The translations under genes and the position numbers were made by a program. From NCBI RefSeq assembly GCF_030272615.1, contig NC_081412.1:544968370-545032369 (forward strand): a stretch of 64,000 nt of DNA. Direction: 5' to 3'. Shown here in pieces: positions 46,661-59,837 of this stretch (the stretch's first letter is position 1; each line of letters begins with the position of its first letter). This DNA comes from Cryptomeria japonica (taxonomy: Eukaryota > Streptophyta > Pinopsida > Cupressales > Cupressaceae). The notes beneath the pieces were generated by a model. That model saw nothing but the letters and a program-made list of their open reading frames with translations, searched no databases and was not told the origin of the DNA.

Positions 46661-48150
46661 GGTTTGAAATTTTCCTTGGGCATCTAATTCAAAGGGTTAG
46701 ATGACTATTTCATGCCACATATATGTTTTTTTGAGAAGGTAAAAAAAGTTGACATATTTTTGGCCACTCTATCCATCAGGTTTGCATGCGTTTCAATGCA
46801 TATTTGAAAAAATACTATAATGGCGTTAACCTCTCTCTTAGTTATCTAACCATAGATTTTTTTTGACATTTTGATTATATTAAAGTTTTGCCCTTTAATT
46901 TTTTTTGTTAGTGTGTCTGTTTTTTGGACCAAAAACAGACATGTCGTATTTTGGGTATAGATTTTACTCATTCATTGAATTTCAAAACAAATTTTAATTT
47001 TAGAAACTAGACTCCATTTTACACATTGTCTTTTATTTATTTATTTATTTATTATTTGTTTTCAATTTTTTTGGGGGGGGGTGTGCTCAAATTTCTATCT
47101 CTAGGATGTGTCTACTTAGTTTTTTTTATAAAAAATCATATATTCATTAACAAATTAGCCTAAAAATCGAGCATACACTCTATGAAATTAGCTAATGTCT
47201 CACTGAATTGATTTTTAAAATTCTAAAAAATTGTTAACATTTTAGACACTGTGTTGTGTTTTTTTAATACAAATAGGATCACTTTGTGTGACCCCCCTTT
47301 TTGAAACCTTTAATATCCACCATTAAAAAAATAGTAAATAGAAAGTAGATTTGAAGTGCTACAACTTTTGTTCTTGTTGCATCTTCAAATTTTGAGTGTA
47401 TATTCAATTTCTGGTCAAAGTTCAATCTTATAATCTAGCATTTAGAACTGATTTTATTTTAAGATTAATTTCTAAAAATACATTGTTATTTTATTTATTA
47501 TTTATTTTAGTACTAGTATTCAAAAATATCTTTATCATTTGATTCTTGTGAAGAAAGCTTAATCATTGAAAATCTCAATGTCCATAGCACTTGTGTCATA
47601 GCCATCATGGTTAGTTTGAGGGTATAAAATTTTGTGAGAAAATAAGGTCAAATGAAAGGATTCATTCCCTTTTATTGATGCCATTGCTACAATATGATAA
47701 TTATTTACTTTATCGATAATTTTGCTATAAATATGTTTAAACACAACTTCAAATTTAATTATTTTGATCCAACCAACACTCAGAAGATTATGTAGTAATT
47801 TTGACATATGCTATATGTAAGGGAATATTTTTTCATCACATCAAACTCCATGTTTTAATCGCAACGCTAATGTTACTGCCTCTTTCTGCACTATTTTCTG
47901 TGTTTTAAAAAACTTGATTTTGAGGCAAAACCAATGTAAATAAACTCCCAACATTGCCAACAATAGCAAAAGTAGAGAGCGAGTAGTGGATCGATGCATG
48001 TGCTTTGTCAGTAAATTTATGACTATATAATCTAGTGAATCTATACACAGTATGTAATTTTTTAAAGTTTAACTGGGTAATACGGGAATCTTCTTACCGT
48101 TTCGCGCACACACTTTGTCAAGAGTAATACAAGTCAAAAGAGGTGCACTC

Positions 48151-48230
48151 TGCTTAAGCAATGGATTAATACAAGGCCTTTACCTACTTTAGTGTGCTTA
48201 AGCAATGGATTAATACAGGACTTACTTATT
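48151..48230 (+). repeat. 44-bp direct duplication
   Basis: TGCTTAAGCAATGGATTAAT occurs at 48151 and again at 48195, followed by similar ACA(A/G)G. Confidence 0.85.
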
Positions 48231-50109
48231 GCAAGATAGGGAAGAAACCATTTATAGTCTATTCAAATACATTGCAATAAGTTTTTCTTTCTTCTTTAGT
48301 TTTTTTTTGTATTTAAGAAAAATTGAACTAAATATATGGACTTAGCCATTAAAACAACTTTTTTCACATCCAAGTCAATTGCAACTTAATTTTAGAACCA
48401 TTTTGATGGAATGTTTTAGGAAGCGATCTTATGACAACTCTTTAGGAACTATCTTCATTGACTAGTCCTAAAGAGATAGAATAAAAAAGAGTTGTTGTAG
48501 AATAAATTAAAATATTGTTTAGGAAAATAAGAGTTATTTATTTTTAGATTCTAATTTTTTATGGAATGTCTTTTGGGTGAGGCTTAAGTTTCTCTAATCA
48601 CTTAGGAGATTTTGTTGATTTATTTATATTTTAAAAAAAATTGATATTAAATTTTTGAATATTTTTTTCTTAATCATTTTTAAAATTGGTTGTTGCTCTA
48701 AATAATCACAAGGTTACTTAATTTCTAAAGTTTTAGAGTTCAAGGTTTTAATGAGACTACATACTTGTGACCACTCCTAAAAATTCTCAATGACACCATC
48801 TAATTCAGTATTATATAAATTGAGATGTTGAATCTCCCATTTTAGAAAGTAATTTATCTCCTATTTTTTGATCACTTTAGCAGGGAAAGGGCCTTGAACC
48901 CTCATAAAACAACAACATTAGAGAGCAAAAAAATTGCCTTAGGCATCACATAGCCAAGCACCTAGAATAGAACACAAAAACTAGCTTTTAGAATTAATTA
49001 AAAACATACTAACTTAAGTAGCATCCCATAATAATCCTACCATAAAGACTAATATAAGAACTAACTAAAGTAATAGATATCTGATTAAAGTAGTTTATAG
49101 TGGTACTGACTTTATAATAAAAAAAGTGATTTATCTCTTGTTAATCTAATAATGTCCAACGGTATTTATAATAAAAATCTTGGAAACCTAACTAGGAGTC
49201 TCCTATTTTAAAAGTGTAACTTGATGGAGTTGATAGTCGACCGCACAACTCCCAAAAATAACCTTCAATCAAAACACCTCAAATTTGAAGAGCAAAACCA
49301 TGCTTGTACTATGCAGCCTTGAGAGAAAGAGATTGATCTACAAAACATTTGATATTAAGATGAATATGAATAATATGGATGATTAGAATGTACAATAATG
49401 AATGCTTATAATAGTAAATAAGAAACACTAGATGAAACCCTAGGTGAGGATTAATTTAGATCATGTCAAATGTCCTCATCTTATGAATTAAGACAACGTG
49501 ATCTATAATTAACTCAACCTAAATATAAGAAAATGCTCCTAAGTTTAATTTAAAAGTGTAATAAAGTACAAGGGGACCTAAATCAATTTCAAGCACATAA
49601 AGCAATCCAAGATCTTAGGTTAGGATATGTTAGATCTAGGTTATCTTTAGATCTTCTATGTCATTCTTGGTTAAAAAATTTCCCATCAAGGGTTACAATA
49701 GGTTGATAAGAAAACTTTAAAGGAAATGCGGATTTTTCATTCCTACTACCAATCCTAGATTTTCCTAGCTCAATCCATTAGTTGATGATTCTATGTTTAT
49801 TTTCTACATGCAACTTGGACTTATCATCTTTGTTTTTGTGATCCCACTTCAAACCATGTCTCTCCAAGAATCTCATGCACATATATGTAATCTCATTCTT
49901 TTGTTTTTCCTTAAACAATTGTCGCTATGCAATAAAAAATTAACTCTTTCAAAAGTTCTTTCATAAATTGTTTATTAGTAGTTAGTCTAGAATTTTTAGC
50001 TGCTCGATAGATAAGTTATCGATCTTTTTTACAACTCATATCCCTATGTTTAATTGTATTATCAAATTGCATGCATGTTCTATCCAATGATTTGTTTTAG
50101 ATTAAGGGA

Positions 50110-50430
50110 GAAGAAGGTTTTGAGGGGACCCGAAACTCCGAACAATAGGTTTTAAGGGGACTCGAAACCCCCTGGATGATCTAGCATCCAGATTCCAGCA
50201 AGAAACAACTTATCAAAAGATCCACAATGAATCCATATAGCCAACCACAAATGAAACTCCAACCACATGACAATAAAGAATATTACAAATTAGACTAGTA
50301 CACAACAAGACTCCGAGGGTTTTGATCGGCACCCACAACCATAGAAGAGGGTTTTAGATAGGCTCCCTCAACCTGAAAGAGACTGAGGGTTTTGAATGGC
50401 ACCCACAACCATACAAAGGGGTTATGAATA
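50110..50430 (-). repeat. paired short repeats with GGTTTCGAGTCCCC and AACCCTC words
   Basis: Two sets: GAGGGGACCCGAAACTC and AAGGGGACTCGAAACCC about 37 bp apart, and GAGGGTTTTGA followed by GGCACCCACAACCATA twice, 72 bp apart. On the minus strand it resembles the 3' untranslated end of a retroposon, but no coding part is attached. Confidence 0.6.
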
Positions 50431-51385
50431 TTTAATTATGTTTAATTTTGTAATATGTTAATTCGATATTATCCAGAGGTCCTTCAAATAAACTATATAC
50501 CTCTGCTATTGCCATGAAATTATGAAATTTTGGCACATGTATGTAAAAGAAAACCAAATAAAAGAATGACCATGCTAAAAATTGATATGTAAAAGAACAA
50601 CATTCCAATAGGTATGGAGGCATATTAACAAGTAGTATGGAACATCCTAAAGTTACTAAGGAATGTTCCAAACCAGGTAAAATATTAAAAATATCATAGG
50701 AAGTTTAGAAATAACTAAAATAGTTGGGAGGGCCATCATGAGAATGGGTGATAGGTGACCAATTAATATATTTTATTCTTGACAATCATGCCATAACCAT
50801 ATCTTTGTGTACTATGTTACCAGAATATCAACCCATTGACATGGATATTAGGCTAAGATAACTCAAGGTCCAAGTACCTATAAGGGGGTTTCTTAGAACA
50901 CCTAAAAATAGAGAAAGGGCGAAGTTATATGTACTAACATCCCAACCACATTTTATCAATCATGCGACCTTACAAGTGATCCCAAAATATGATGTAAATG
51001 TCAAGATAAAGAAACTCAATAGGTATACCTTGAAACATATTTTTGTTGTAGCCAATTAATTGTCGATCCATTCTACATCTCTCTGCTAATAAAAGCATGA
51101 CTACTCCATAGTTTCATGTTGTACTCTAAAGCTTCCAGCAATGTAATGATACTTGAATTAAAGAATTGTTTGGGTCTAAAGGTGTCCAAATCATCCCGCA
51201 AGTGTCATTAATAGACTCTTGAGAGTTCAAAATTATTGGAGATTCTAATGAGATGAAGATACAAGTTGTTTCGTACCCTCATAGTTCTCATCAATAAATA
51301 TAATTATTTTTTACTACTTAACAAAATAGATTGCACTATTATGAAAAAAAAAATGGATAGCTTTGATAGGTGGTAGGACATATAT

Positions 51386-51396
51386 GGGTAAGTGCA
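51386..51396 (+). repeat. candidate left terminus of E3
   Basis: GGGTAAGTGCA is identical to the first 11 bases of both E1 ends. The four bases before it are ATAT, so the predicted duplication at the right end is ATAT. Confidence 0.5.
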
Positions 51397-51474
51397 AGAA
51401 GTTGTGTCCACTTAATGTGGAAGTTTTGGACTTACTTAAAAAGTAAAAATCAGGCGGAAAGAATAAGAGATGAA

Positions 51475-51660
51475 TCGGGATCCTGTTGGCTCTTGGCAAC
51501 CCGAGCTTAAAATCAAACGGGATCCCGTGGGCCCCGAGATCCCGAGCCTAGAGCTCCAAACGGGATCTTGTGTTGAAAACGAAACAAGATCCCGTGTTGA
51601 ATATATAATTTATTTTTTTAATGAAATGCGATTCATTTTTGTCATACGGGATCCCGATTC
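51475..51660. repeat. left GGGATCCCG palindromic array of E3
   Basis: Five to six copies of CGGGATCC(C/T)GT-like words, including the perfect 12-base palindrome ACGGGATCCCGT at 51517-51528. GTGTTGAA follows several copies. GC-rich against an AT-rich background. Confidence 0.85.
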
Positions 51661-51719
51661 AAGGTGTGGAGCCCGCACAGGAATTGCCAGCAACCCACCT
51701 TCTAGTCTTCTAGGTATGC

Positions 51720-52080
51720 CCAACATCCATTTTTATTCAATAATTCATGTTTAGATCAATTTTTAGTTGAAAAATTAGATTTTTAGTTTAAAAATTGTTT
51801 TTTTTGTTAATAATTTTTAGTTTTAAATTTACTTTTTTTGTTAGAAAAAAATGTGTTTTAGTTCAATAATTTTATTTTAATTAGAAAAGTATGTTTTTAT
51901 TTTAAAAATTAGTTAAATTTAGTTTGAATTTTTTTTATGAATTGATTAGATTAGGATTTTTTAAACGAAATGAAAACCCCAAAAAAATCAAAACCAAAAC
52001 ATTTAGTTTACAAGATCAAAACAAAAATGAAAATGAAAACCAAAACCAAAAAATTACAACAAAAATGAAACTATTTAAAA
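51720..52080. other. T-rich then A-rich spacer in E3
   Basis: Runs such as TTTTTAGTT(T/G)AAAAA turn into A-rich AAAATGAAAACCAAAAC. No coding signal; the 102-codon open frame 51924-52232 is low-complexity Lys/Asn and chance. Confidence 0.6.
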
Positions 52081-52790
52081 CATCTCTAAATTGTATACAA
52101 CATACCCCCTATGACCACATAGGATCACATCATGTCCAACCCCTTACGACCACATATGACCCCATAGGATCAGCCATAGTGTCCAAAGGGGTCATGTATG
52201 TGGTCTTAAGGGGCCATGTATGCACATTCTAATGTACATGTGTGACCCCTTAGGACCACATACATGACCCCTTAGGACACTATGCATGATCCCATGGGGT
52301 CGCACATGTACATTGTAGAACACATGTGTGTATCCCCTTAAGCCATCTCCTATTTTCAAATTCATTCCCCTTTTAAGCCACATTTGTCCTATAATTTAGT
52401 TTGAGCCATGTCTATATTATACCTTGAGTTAGAATGCGTGTATGTCTATACTAGGACCACATTCTGTTCTAATGGGTCATAATCCGGTCCTAAGGGGTCA
52501 CACATGTGTGACCCCTTAGGACCACATATGCTCCCTTTTACCATCCTAGTAGTTGGTGTATACTGCATACACTAAGTATAGGATGTTAAAAGGGCTCATA
52601 TGTGGTCCTAAGGGGTCACGCATGTGTTAGAACACATGTGTGACCCCTTACAACACAATGTGGTGCTAAAGGCCCGTCACACACATACCACTTTTTTAAC
52701 ATTTATGTACACAACACGTACCCCTTATGACCCAATTTGACCACATAAGAGAGATCCTATATTGTGTACATACGTCCATCCCCTTAAGTC
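52081..52790. repeat. CCCCTTAGGACCACA palindromic satellite of E3
   Basis: Degenerate copies of TGTGACCCCTTAGGACCACA and its reverse complement alternate, as in the E1 satellite (TGACCCCTTAGGACACCATA). The shared core is TGACCCCTTAGGAC. The outer part differs: here CACATGTGTG, in E1 CCATATGG. Confidence 0.85.
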
Positions 52791-55190
52791 AAGTGTCTTA
52801 AGTACATGAAATTAACTAATTAACTAGTTACGACTATACCCCTCTTAAAATATACTATTACAATCATATTCGTTTTAATGTATACTAGGACCTATTAACT
52901 ATATTTAAAGTAAATCTTCTTATAAAATGATCCCCTTAACTATATTTATACTAGGACCTATAAACTATATGTATACTAGGACATTTTAAAATGTATACTA
53001 GGACCTATTAACTATATGTATATACTAGGACCTTATAGAATGATCCCCTTAAGCCACATGTGTGTCCTATATTTAAAGTAAATCTTCTTTCCTTTACTTG
53101 CCACATACATCCTATAATCTAGGCAGATGGTATTAAGCCACATACATCCTAATTAGGCCTATCATCTTAAGCCAAATACATCCTAATTAGCCCAATCCGT
53201 TTAAGTCATGTGTCTTAAATGATTAATTACAAAATTTGTAGATGCTAAATTTGAAATTCCTATTCTAAACTTACATGAAACTAACTAATTACAACCATAT
53301 GGGCCTCTTAAATAGCATGTAATAGGTCCTATTAACTATATATTCAATTTATTAAACTTAATTACGATCAAATGTAATTTAATTTCGACCATGTCCCCTT
53401 AAGACACATGTAATTAGGAAATGTTGCACGTACATCCTATAATTTCTAGGCCTCTCCCCTTAAGCCACATACATCCTATAATTTATGCCTCTCCCCTTAA
53501 GCCACATACATCATATAATTTGTAGATGCTAAATTTGAAATTCCTATTCTAAGTACATTAAATCAACTATTTACAACCATACGAGCCTCTTAACATATTA
53601 TTACGACAATTCCCCTTTTAACATACTAGGACCAATTAACTATATATATTATTAAATGCCATATTATTAAATAGCATTAAATATGTCCTATTAACTATAT
53701 ATTCAATTTATTAAACTTAATTATGATCAAATGTAATTAAATAATTTCAACCATGTCCCCTTAAGACACATGTAATTAGGAAATGCATGTACATCCTATA
53801 ATTTAGGCTTGTCCCCTTAAGCCACATACATCCTATAATTTGTAGATGCTAAATTTGAAATTCCTATTCTAAGTACATTAAATTAACTATATTTACAACC
53901 ATACGGGCCTCTTAACATACTATTATGACAATTCCCCTTTTGACATACTAGGACCTATTAACTATATATATTATTAAATGTAATATATATTAAATAGAAT
54001 GAAATAGGTCCTATTAACTATATATTCAATTTATTAAACTTAATTATGATCAAATGTAATTTAATTTCAACCATGTCCCCTTAAGACACATGTAATTAGG
54101 AAATGCATGTACATCCTATAATTTAGGCTTGTCCCCTTAAGCCACATACATCCTATAATTTGTAGATGCTAAATTTGAAATTCCTATTCTAAGTACATTA
54201 AATTAACTATATTTACAACCATACGGGCCTCTTAACATACTATTACGACAATTCCCCTTTTGACATACTAGGACCTATTAACTATATATATTATTAAATG
54301 TCATATATATTAAATAGCATGAAATAGGTCCTATTAACTATATATTCAATTTATTAAACTTAATTATGATCAAATGTAATTTAATTTCGACCATGTCCCC
54401 TTAAGACATGTAATTAGGAAATGTACGTACATCCTATAATTTAGGCTTGTCCCCTTAAGCCACATACATCCTATAATTTGTAGATGCTAAATTTGAAATT
54501 CCTATTCTAAGTACATTAAATTAACTATATTTACAACCATACAGGCCTCTTAACATACTATTACGACAATTCCCCTTTTGACATACTAGGACCTATTAAC
54601 TATATATATTATTAAATGCCATATATATTAAATAGCATGAAATAGGTCCTATTAACTATATATTCAATTTATTAAACTTAATTATGATCAAATGTAATTT
54701 AATTTTGACCATGTCCCCTTAAGACACATGTAATTAGGAAATGCACGTACATCCTATAATTTAGGCTTGTCCCCTTAAGCCACATACATCCTATAATTTG
54801 TAGATGTTGAATTTGAAATTCCTATTCTAAGTACATTAAATCAAATATATTTACAACCATATGGGCCTCTTAACATACTATTATGACAATTCCCCTATTA
54901 ACATACATTCAATCTATCCCCTTAAGACAAACCCCTTAAGCCAATCTATTAACATACATCCTAATTAGGCCTACCCCCTTAAGCCAATTGTCCTAGTTAG
55001 GACAATCCCTTTAAGTCATGTGTCTTAAATGATTAATTACAAAATTTAATTACGACCTATTTAGGCCTATCCCCTTAAACCAAAATTATCCTATTTCTAG
55101 TTTGATCCCCTTAAGCCACGTGTCCTAACTATAGGCCAATCCCCTTAAGTCATGTGTGTCACTTGATGATTAATTATAAACATTTTCATG
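52791..55190 (+). repeat. CCCCTTAAGCCACAT repeat region with a 320-bp tandem array
   Basis: Dozens of CCCCTTAAGCCACATACATC-type words. Between 53238 and 54910 a higher-order tandem repeat of about 320 bp is clear: TGTAGATG(C/T)T(A/G)AATTTGAAATTC begins at about 53238, 53522, 53841, 54161, 54479 and 54799 (steps 284, 319, 320, 318, 320). The last copies are very similar to each other. No coding potential. Confidence 0.95.
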
Positions 55191-55489
55191 TAGATGTTAA
55201 ATTTTAAATTCTTATGTACATGATCATATATATTATATGTAAAATCATGCATGTTCTTGATTTCGTATGTACACATGTAATTTTTTATCATTTATCTGTT
55301 TGTAAAGTTTGTATATGTATATATATGTTTAATGTATATATATGTAGATTGTACATGTTTTAAAATTATTTGTAATTTAAATTCATGTTTTAGTTTCAAA
55401 AGTTAGATTTTAAATTCTTATTTGATTTTTAATTAAATGTATCATGTGTATATATATATGCAGAGCTCAGATTACATACACATCATCAC
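55191..55489 (+). promoter_or_regulatory. region upstream of gene A, possible promoter
   Basis: AT-rich with several TATATATA runs (55318-55345, 55446-55460) before the ATG at 55490. TATATGCAG directly upstream could also be a splice acceptor, so the true first exon may lie further left. No specific signal can be proven. Confidence 0.3.
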
Positions 55490-55571
55490 ATGGATTTGTT
55501 TGATATAGAAGATTTTCTTAATGAAACAGGGCATGAGAAACCCCCCCTAGATGACCCTGCCCATGGTACAC

Positions 55572-55670
55572 CACCTCCACCCCCACCTCCTCCTCCACCT
55601 CCACCTCTACCCCCACCCCCACCCCCTCCTCCACCCCCACCCCCACCCGATCATCATCCTCCACCTCCTG
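55572..55670 (+). repeat. CCACC-rich tract coding the polyproline stretch of gene A
   Basis: CCACCTCCACCCCC-type repeats give Pro in one frame and His/Leu/Pro in another. The second-frame open reading (55551-55826) is its shadow. Confidence 0.9.
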
Positions 55671-57422
55671 ATTCTGCTGAGGGTCAATTTCAAGCCATTA
55701 TTGATGAGAATGTTGTTTTCATATAGGGGAAAGTTAATGAGATCCTTAGAGCACCACATATATCCCCACACATGCACCATTTTGCATCGAAGATGCAAAA
55801 CGTTATTGATGCAGTTAGGTCTATAGATGCAGAGCTTGATTCACATCAAGCATGGAGAGAGGAGAGATGCTAGTTTTATTCTGATGGCCTCTCCTATAAG
55901 GATATTTTGAACCTAAGAATAGACAAATCTCACCTTGTTCCATATTTTTCAAACCCCATCATAGGTGAACCCATTCCACCAAACAAATCCCACATATCCA
56001 TGGGGTGGTGTACACATCGAGGCATGGCCGATAATTTTTGGGATCAATGGCAAATGGTATTTGATACTCCACCACATGCCAACTTAGAGTTCCCTTTATA
56101 CTTCTTGAGAAAATTATATGCAGAGTTTGTTTTGGTTTTAAAGCCCAATTATTTTGATATAAGAGCATTCCAAGGTGTTGGTGGTGGCATGCCACAGGAT
56201 AGGTTGGGGGCACGTATTGACCCCAATAGACCTGCCCATTGCCAGGCCATTGCAGCTCCTATGCCTGTTATACCTATTACTGCTCATCAACGTTCTGTTA
56301 TCTCCACATTGGACTCATTGACCACACTCACTGGTAGCCTTAGTCAGCAGACAGCCAATTTGTTGGACCGTGGTGACATTGACACTGGTGAGGATGATGT
56401 TGACATGAGTACAGCCATTCCACGTACATCAATACCTCATTTTTGTATGAGTTGCCATCAACTATGCTACGAGCCTTGTGATGGTCCAGACCTTCCTTTG
56501 AGTTCACATCATGGTCCATCCTCTTCAACTGCATGGGGAGCATCCACTAATCATGATAATATTGGTTCATATGTCAATTTTCTTTATACTGATGATCATC
56601 TCATAGATCATGATTTATGTGGTAAATAGGTATGGGGAGATCCACTACATACATGTACAATTTGCAGTTATATATATATATATATATAAATTTACATAAT
56701 TTATATTATAGATCTCTCTATCTATATGTCTTCACTATTTACACATTTACATGTCTCCAGCCCATGTTTGGGGCCACTACGAGACTGACTTCCATGTCGG
56801 ATTACCCATCTGCCACTGTGGTGAGTGTAGCTCCTCCAACACCAGTTGTTGCAGATGAGCAGAGAGATTCGGTACATTAACACTCTATCTTAATTTATAT
56901 ATATATATATTTAGAGATTTAATTAATTTTGTTCATCAAACTTACATTCAATATTTTAAATAAATAAAGAAATATCATGTACATTTGATTTAATATCTAG
57001 ATTTAATTAATTTTGTTGTACAGGTGGACACGACCATCAGGATGAGTTTACATCCAGATGGGCCATATGATCATCCTGATCCTCTTGATAGTTTTCTACA
57101 GACATCATCATCATTTCAGGTATTTAATGTTGATTTAAATTTAAAAAATTGATTCAAGTTTCAGAATCATATTTTATTTAAAATTTAAATTAATTGATAC
57201 ATATAATTGACACGTGCAACTCTTTTTTAAATACCTCGTACGATCTTGTTGATAGTGGCTCAGTTTTTTTTTATATCACCCCAGATACTATAATGCCTAG
57301 AGGAGATGATCTGAGTCAGGTATGTATGTGTATGAACATTAAATTATCTCTATTTCAAAATGAACATTTTAAATATAAATTAGATCTATATTTCTATTTT
57401 AAATCATCAATTGATCTTGATC

Positions 57423-57552
<130 letters not shown>

Positions 57553-57870
57553 CATGTACTATATATAGCATGAGATACCAGTGCTATCGACTGCCCCTAT
57601 AGCACCTAGAGATGCAGAGCCCTCAGTAGAGTCTAGAGGAGATGAGCCTACTCATGTACACGTATGTGCTAATGAACTTATAATTGAAATTTTTAAATTG
57701 TTTTTAAATATATATATATATATATATGAATGAACATGAACTACATAGAACTCTCACGAATTTGAACATTTTTGTCTTGCACAATGGATCTTCTCCTCTT
57801 CATCCGCGTGGCTTGAAGAGGAATCTAGATCATATTTAGGGCTTACAGCTGTCTTCATTTTAGGGGCTAG

Positions 57871-58871
<1,001 letters not shown>

Positions 58872-59149
58872 TCTAACTCAATATTCTGAAATCTAAAGTA
58901 TTATATAAGTTTGATCCAATCTAAGACATTTAAAGCAGTTTCAAAAGCGATCTAGATAAATTAGATCTCCACAGTTTCAAAAGCAATCTAGAGATTTTAA
59001 ATTAGATCTCCACAATTAGAAGCCTGGTAACAAGATGTACCTACATGCACACAAAAAAAAATTAATCAGAACTTAATAAGAAACAATTTATTAAATGCAA
59101 GTATATTAACTAAGTCAAATTTAATTTAAAATACAAAAATAGGACATGA

Positions 59150-59590
59150 CTAGGCTTAAGGGGATGCGTGTACAATTGGGACATGTGGCTTAAGGGGATC
59201 AAACTAGAAATAGGACATGTACCTTAAAAGAGGATCATTTGAACTAAATTATAGGACATGGCTTAAGGGGGGATTAATTGATTAAGACATGACTCAGCTT
59301 AAGGGCATGGGTGTACAATTGGGACATGTGGCTTAAGGGGATCAAACTAGAAATAAGACATGTTTCTTAAAAGAGGATCATTTGAAGTAAATTATAGGAC
59401 ATGACTTAAGGGGAAATTAATTGATTAGGACATGACTCGGCTTAAGGGGATGGGTGTATGATTGGGACATGTGGCTTAAGGGGATCAAACTAGAAATAGG
59501 ACGTGTGCCTTAAAAGAGGATCATTTGAACTAAATTATAGGACATGGCTCAAGGGGAGATTAATTGATTAGGACATGACTTGGCAAGTAT
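59150..59590 (-). repeat. 143-bp tandem repeat, inverted relative to the left CCCCTTAAG region
   Basis: Three units starting GACATGTGGCTTAAGGGGAT at about 59180, 59323 and 59466 (step 143). Its reverse complement contains CCTATTTCTAGTTTGATCCC followed by CTTAAGCCACATGTCC, found nearly base for base at 55090-55130 on the plus strand. So the two repeat regions flank gene A as inverted copies. Confidence 0.92.
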
Positions 59591-59837
59591 AATCATTTCA
59601 AAAGACATACATAATTTTAAAACAAGTATATGTACCTCTATATATTAAATACTTATTCCATTACATGTAACACAATTGTGTAAGAGCTCTCAATAAGGGG
59701 ACGGACCTATATATATCAAACAATAATATTTAAACCATCTTTATTATCAAATGGTATGTAATAAAATGAAATTATACATGTACATAATATATACATACAT
59801 AAATTTAACATGTATACATACCTCTTTATTTAAATAC
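59591..59837. other. 3' flank of gene B
   Basis: AT-rich sequence downstream of the gene B stop. No clear polyadenylation signal could be fixed. Confidence 0.4.

Larger units (their letters stand above)
45131..47430. mobile_element. E2: truncated relative of E1
   Basis: A purine tract (45131-46290), then ATAATGTTGAT with a following ATTTGAC(A/T)AAGTCTGA, then one copy of the 53-bp unit, an array of palindrome-bearing repeats and an outer arm. Each block has its counterpart in E1 at 16491-18241 in the same order. The outer arm matches E1's left arm inverted: TTAGACACTGTGTTGTGTTT at 47242-47261 equals, with one change, the reverse complement of 13866-13885. The left half is missing because a copia element sits there. 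The terminus after about 47430 is not recognisable. Confidence 0.65.
47431..51385. other. AT-rich spacer between E2 and E3
   Basis: No gene recognised. It holds a short direct repeat (TGCTTAAGCAATGGATTAAT at 48151 and 48195) and a group of G-rich short repeats on the minus strand at 50110-50430. The open frames at 47807-47559 and 50671-50432 (minus) have no domain I know. Confidence 0.5.

Noticed and set aside
53238-54910. Regularly spaced repeats, considered as a CRISPR array
   Set aside because: Units are 320 bp with no short repeat/unique spacer pattern, and the context is a plant transposon.
55551-55826. 91-codon His/Leu/Pro frame
   Set aside because: Second-frame shadow of the polyproline tract in gene A.
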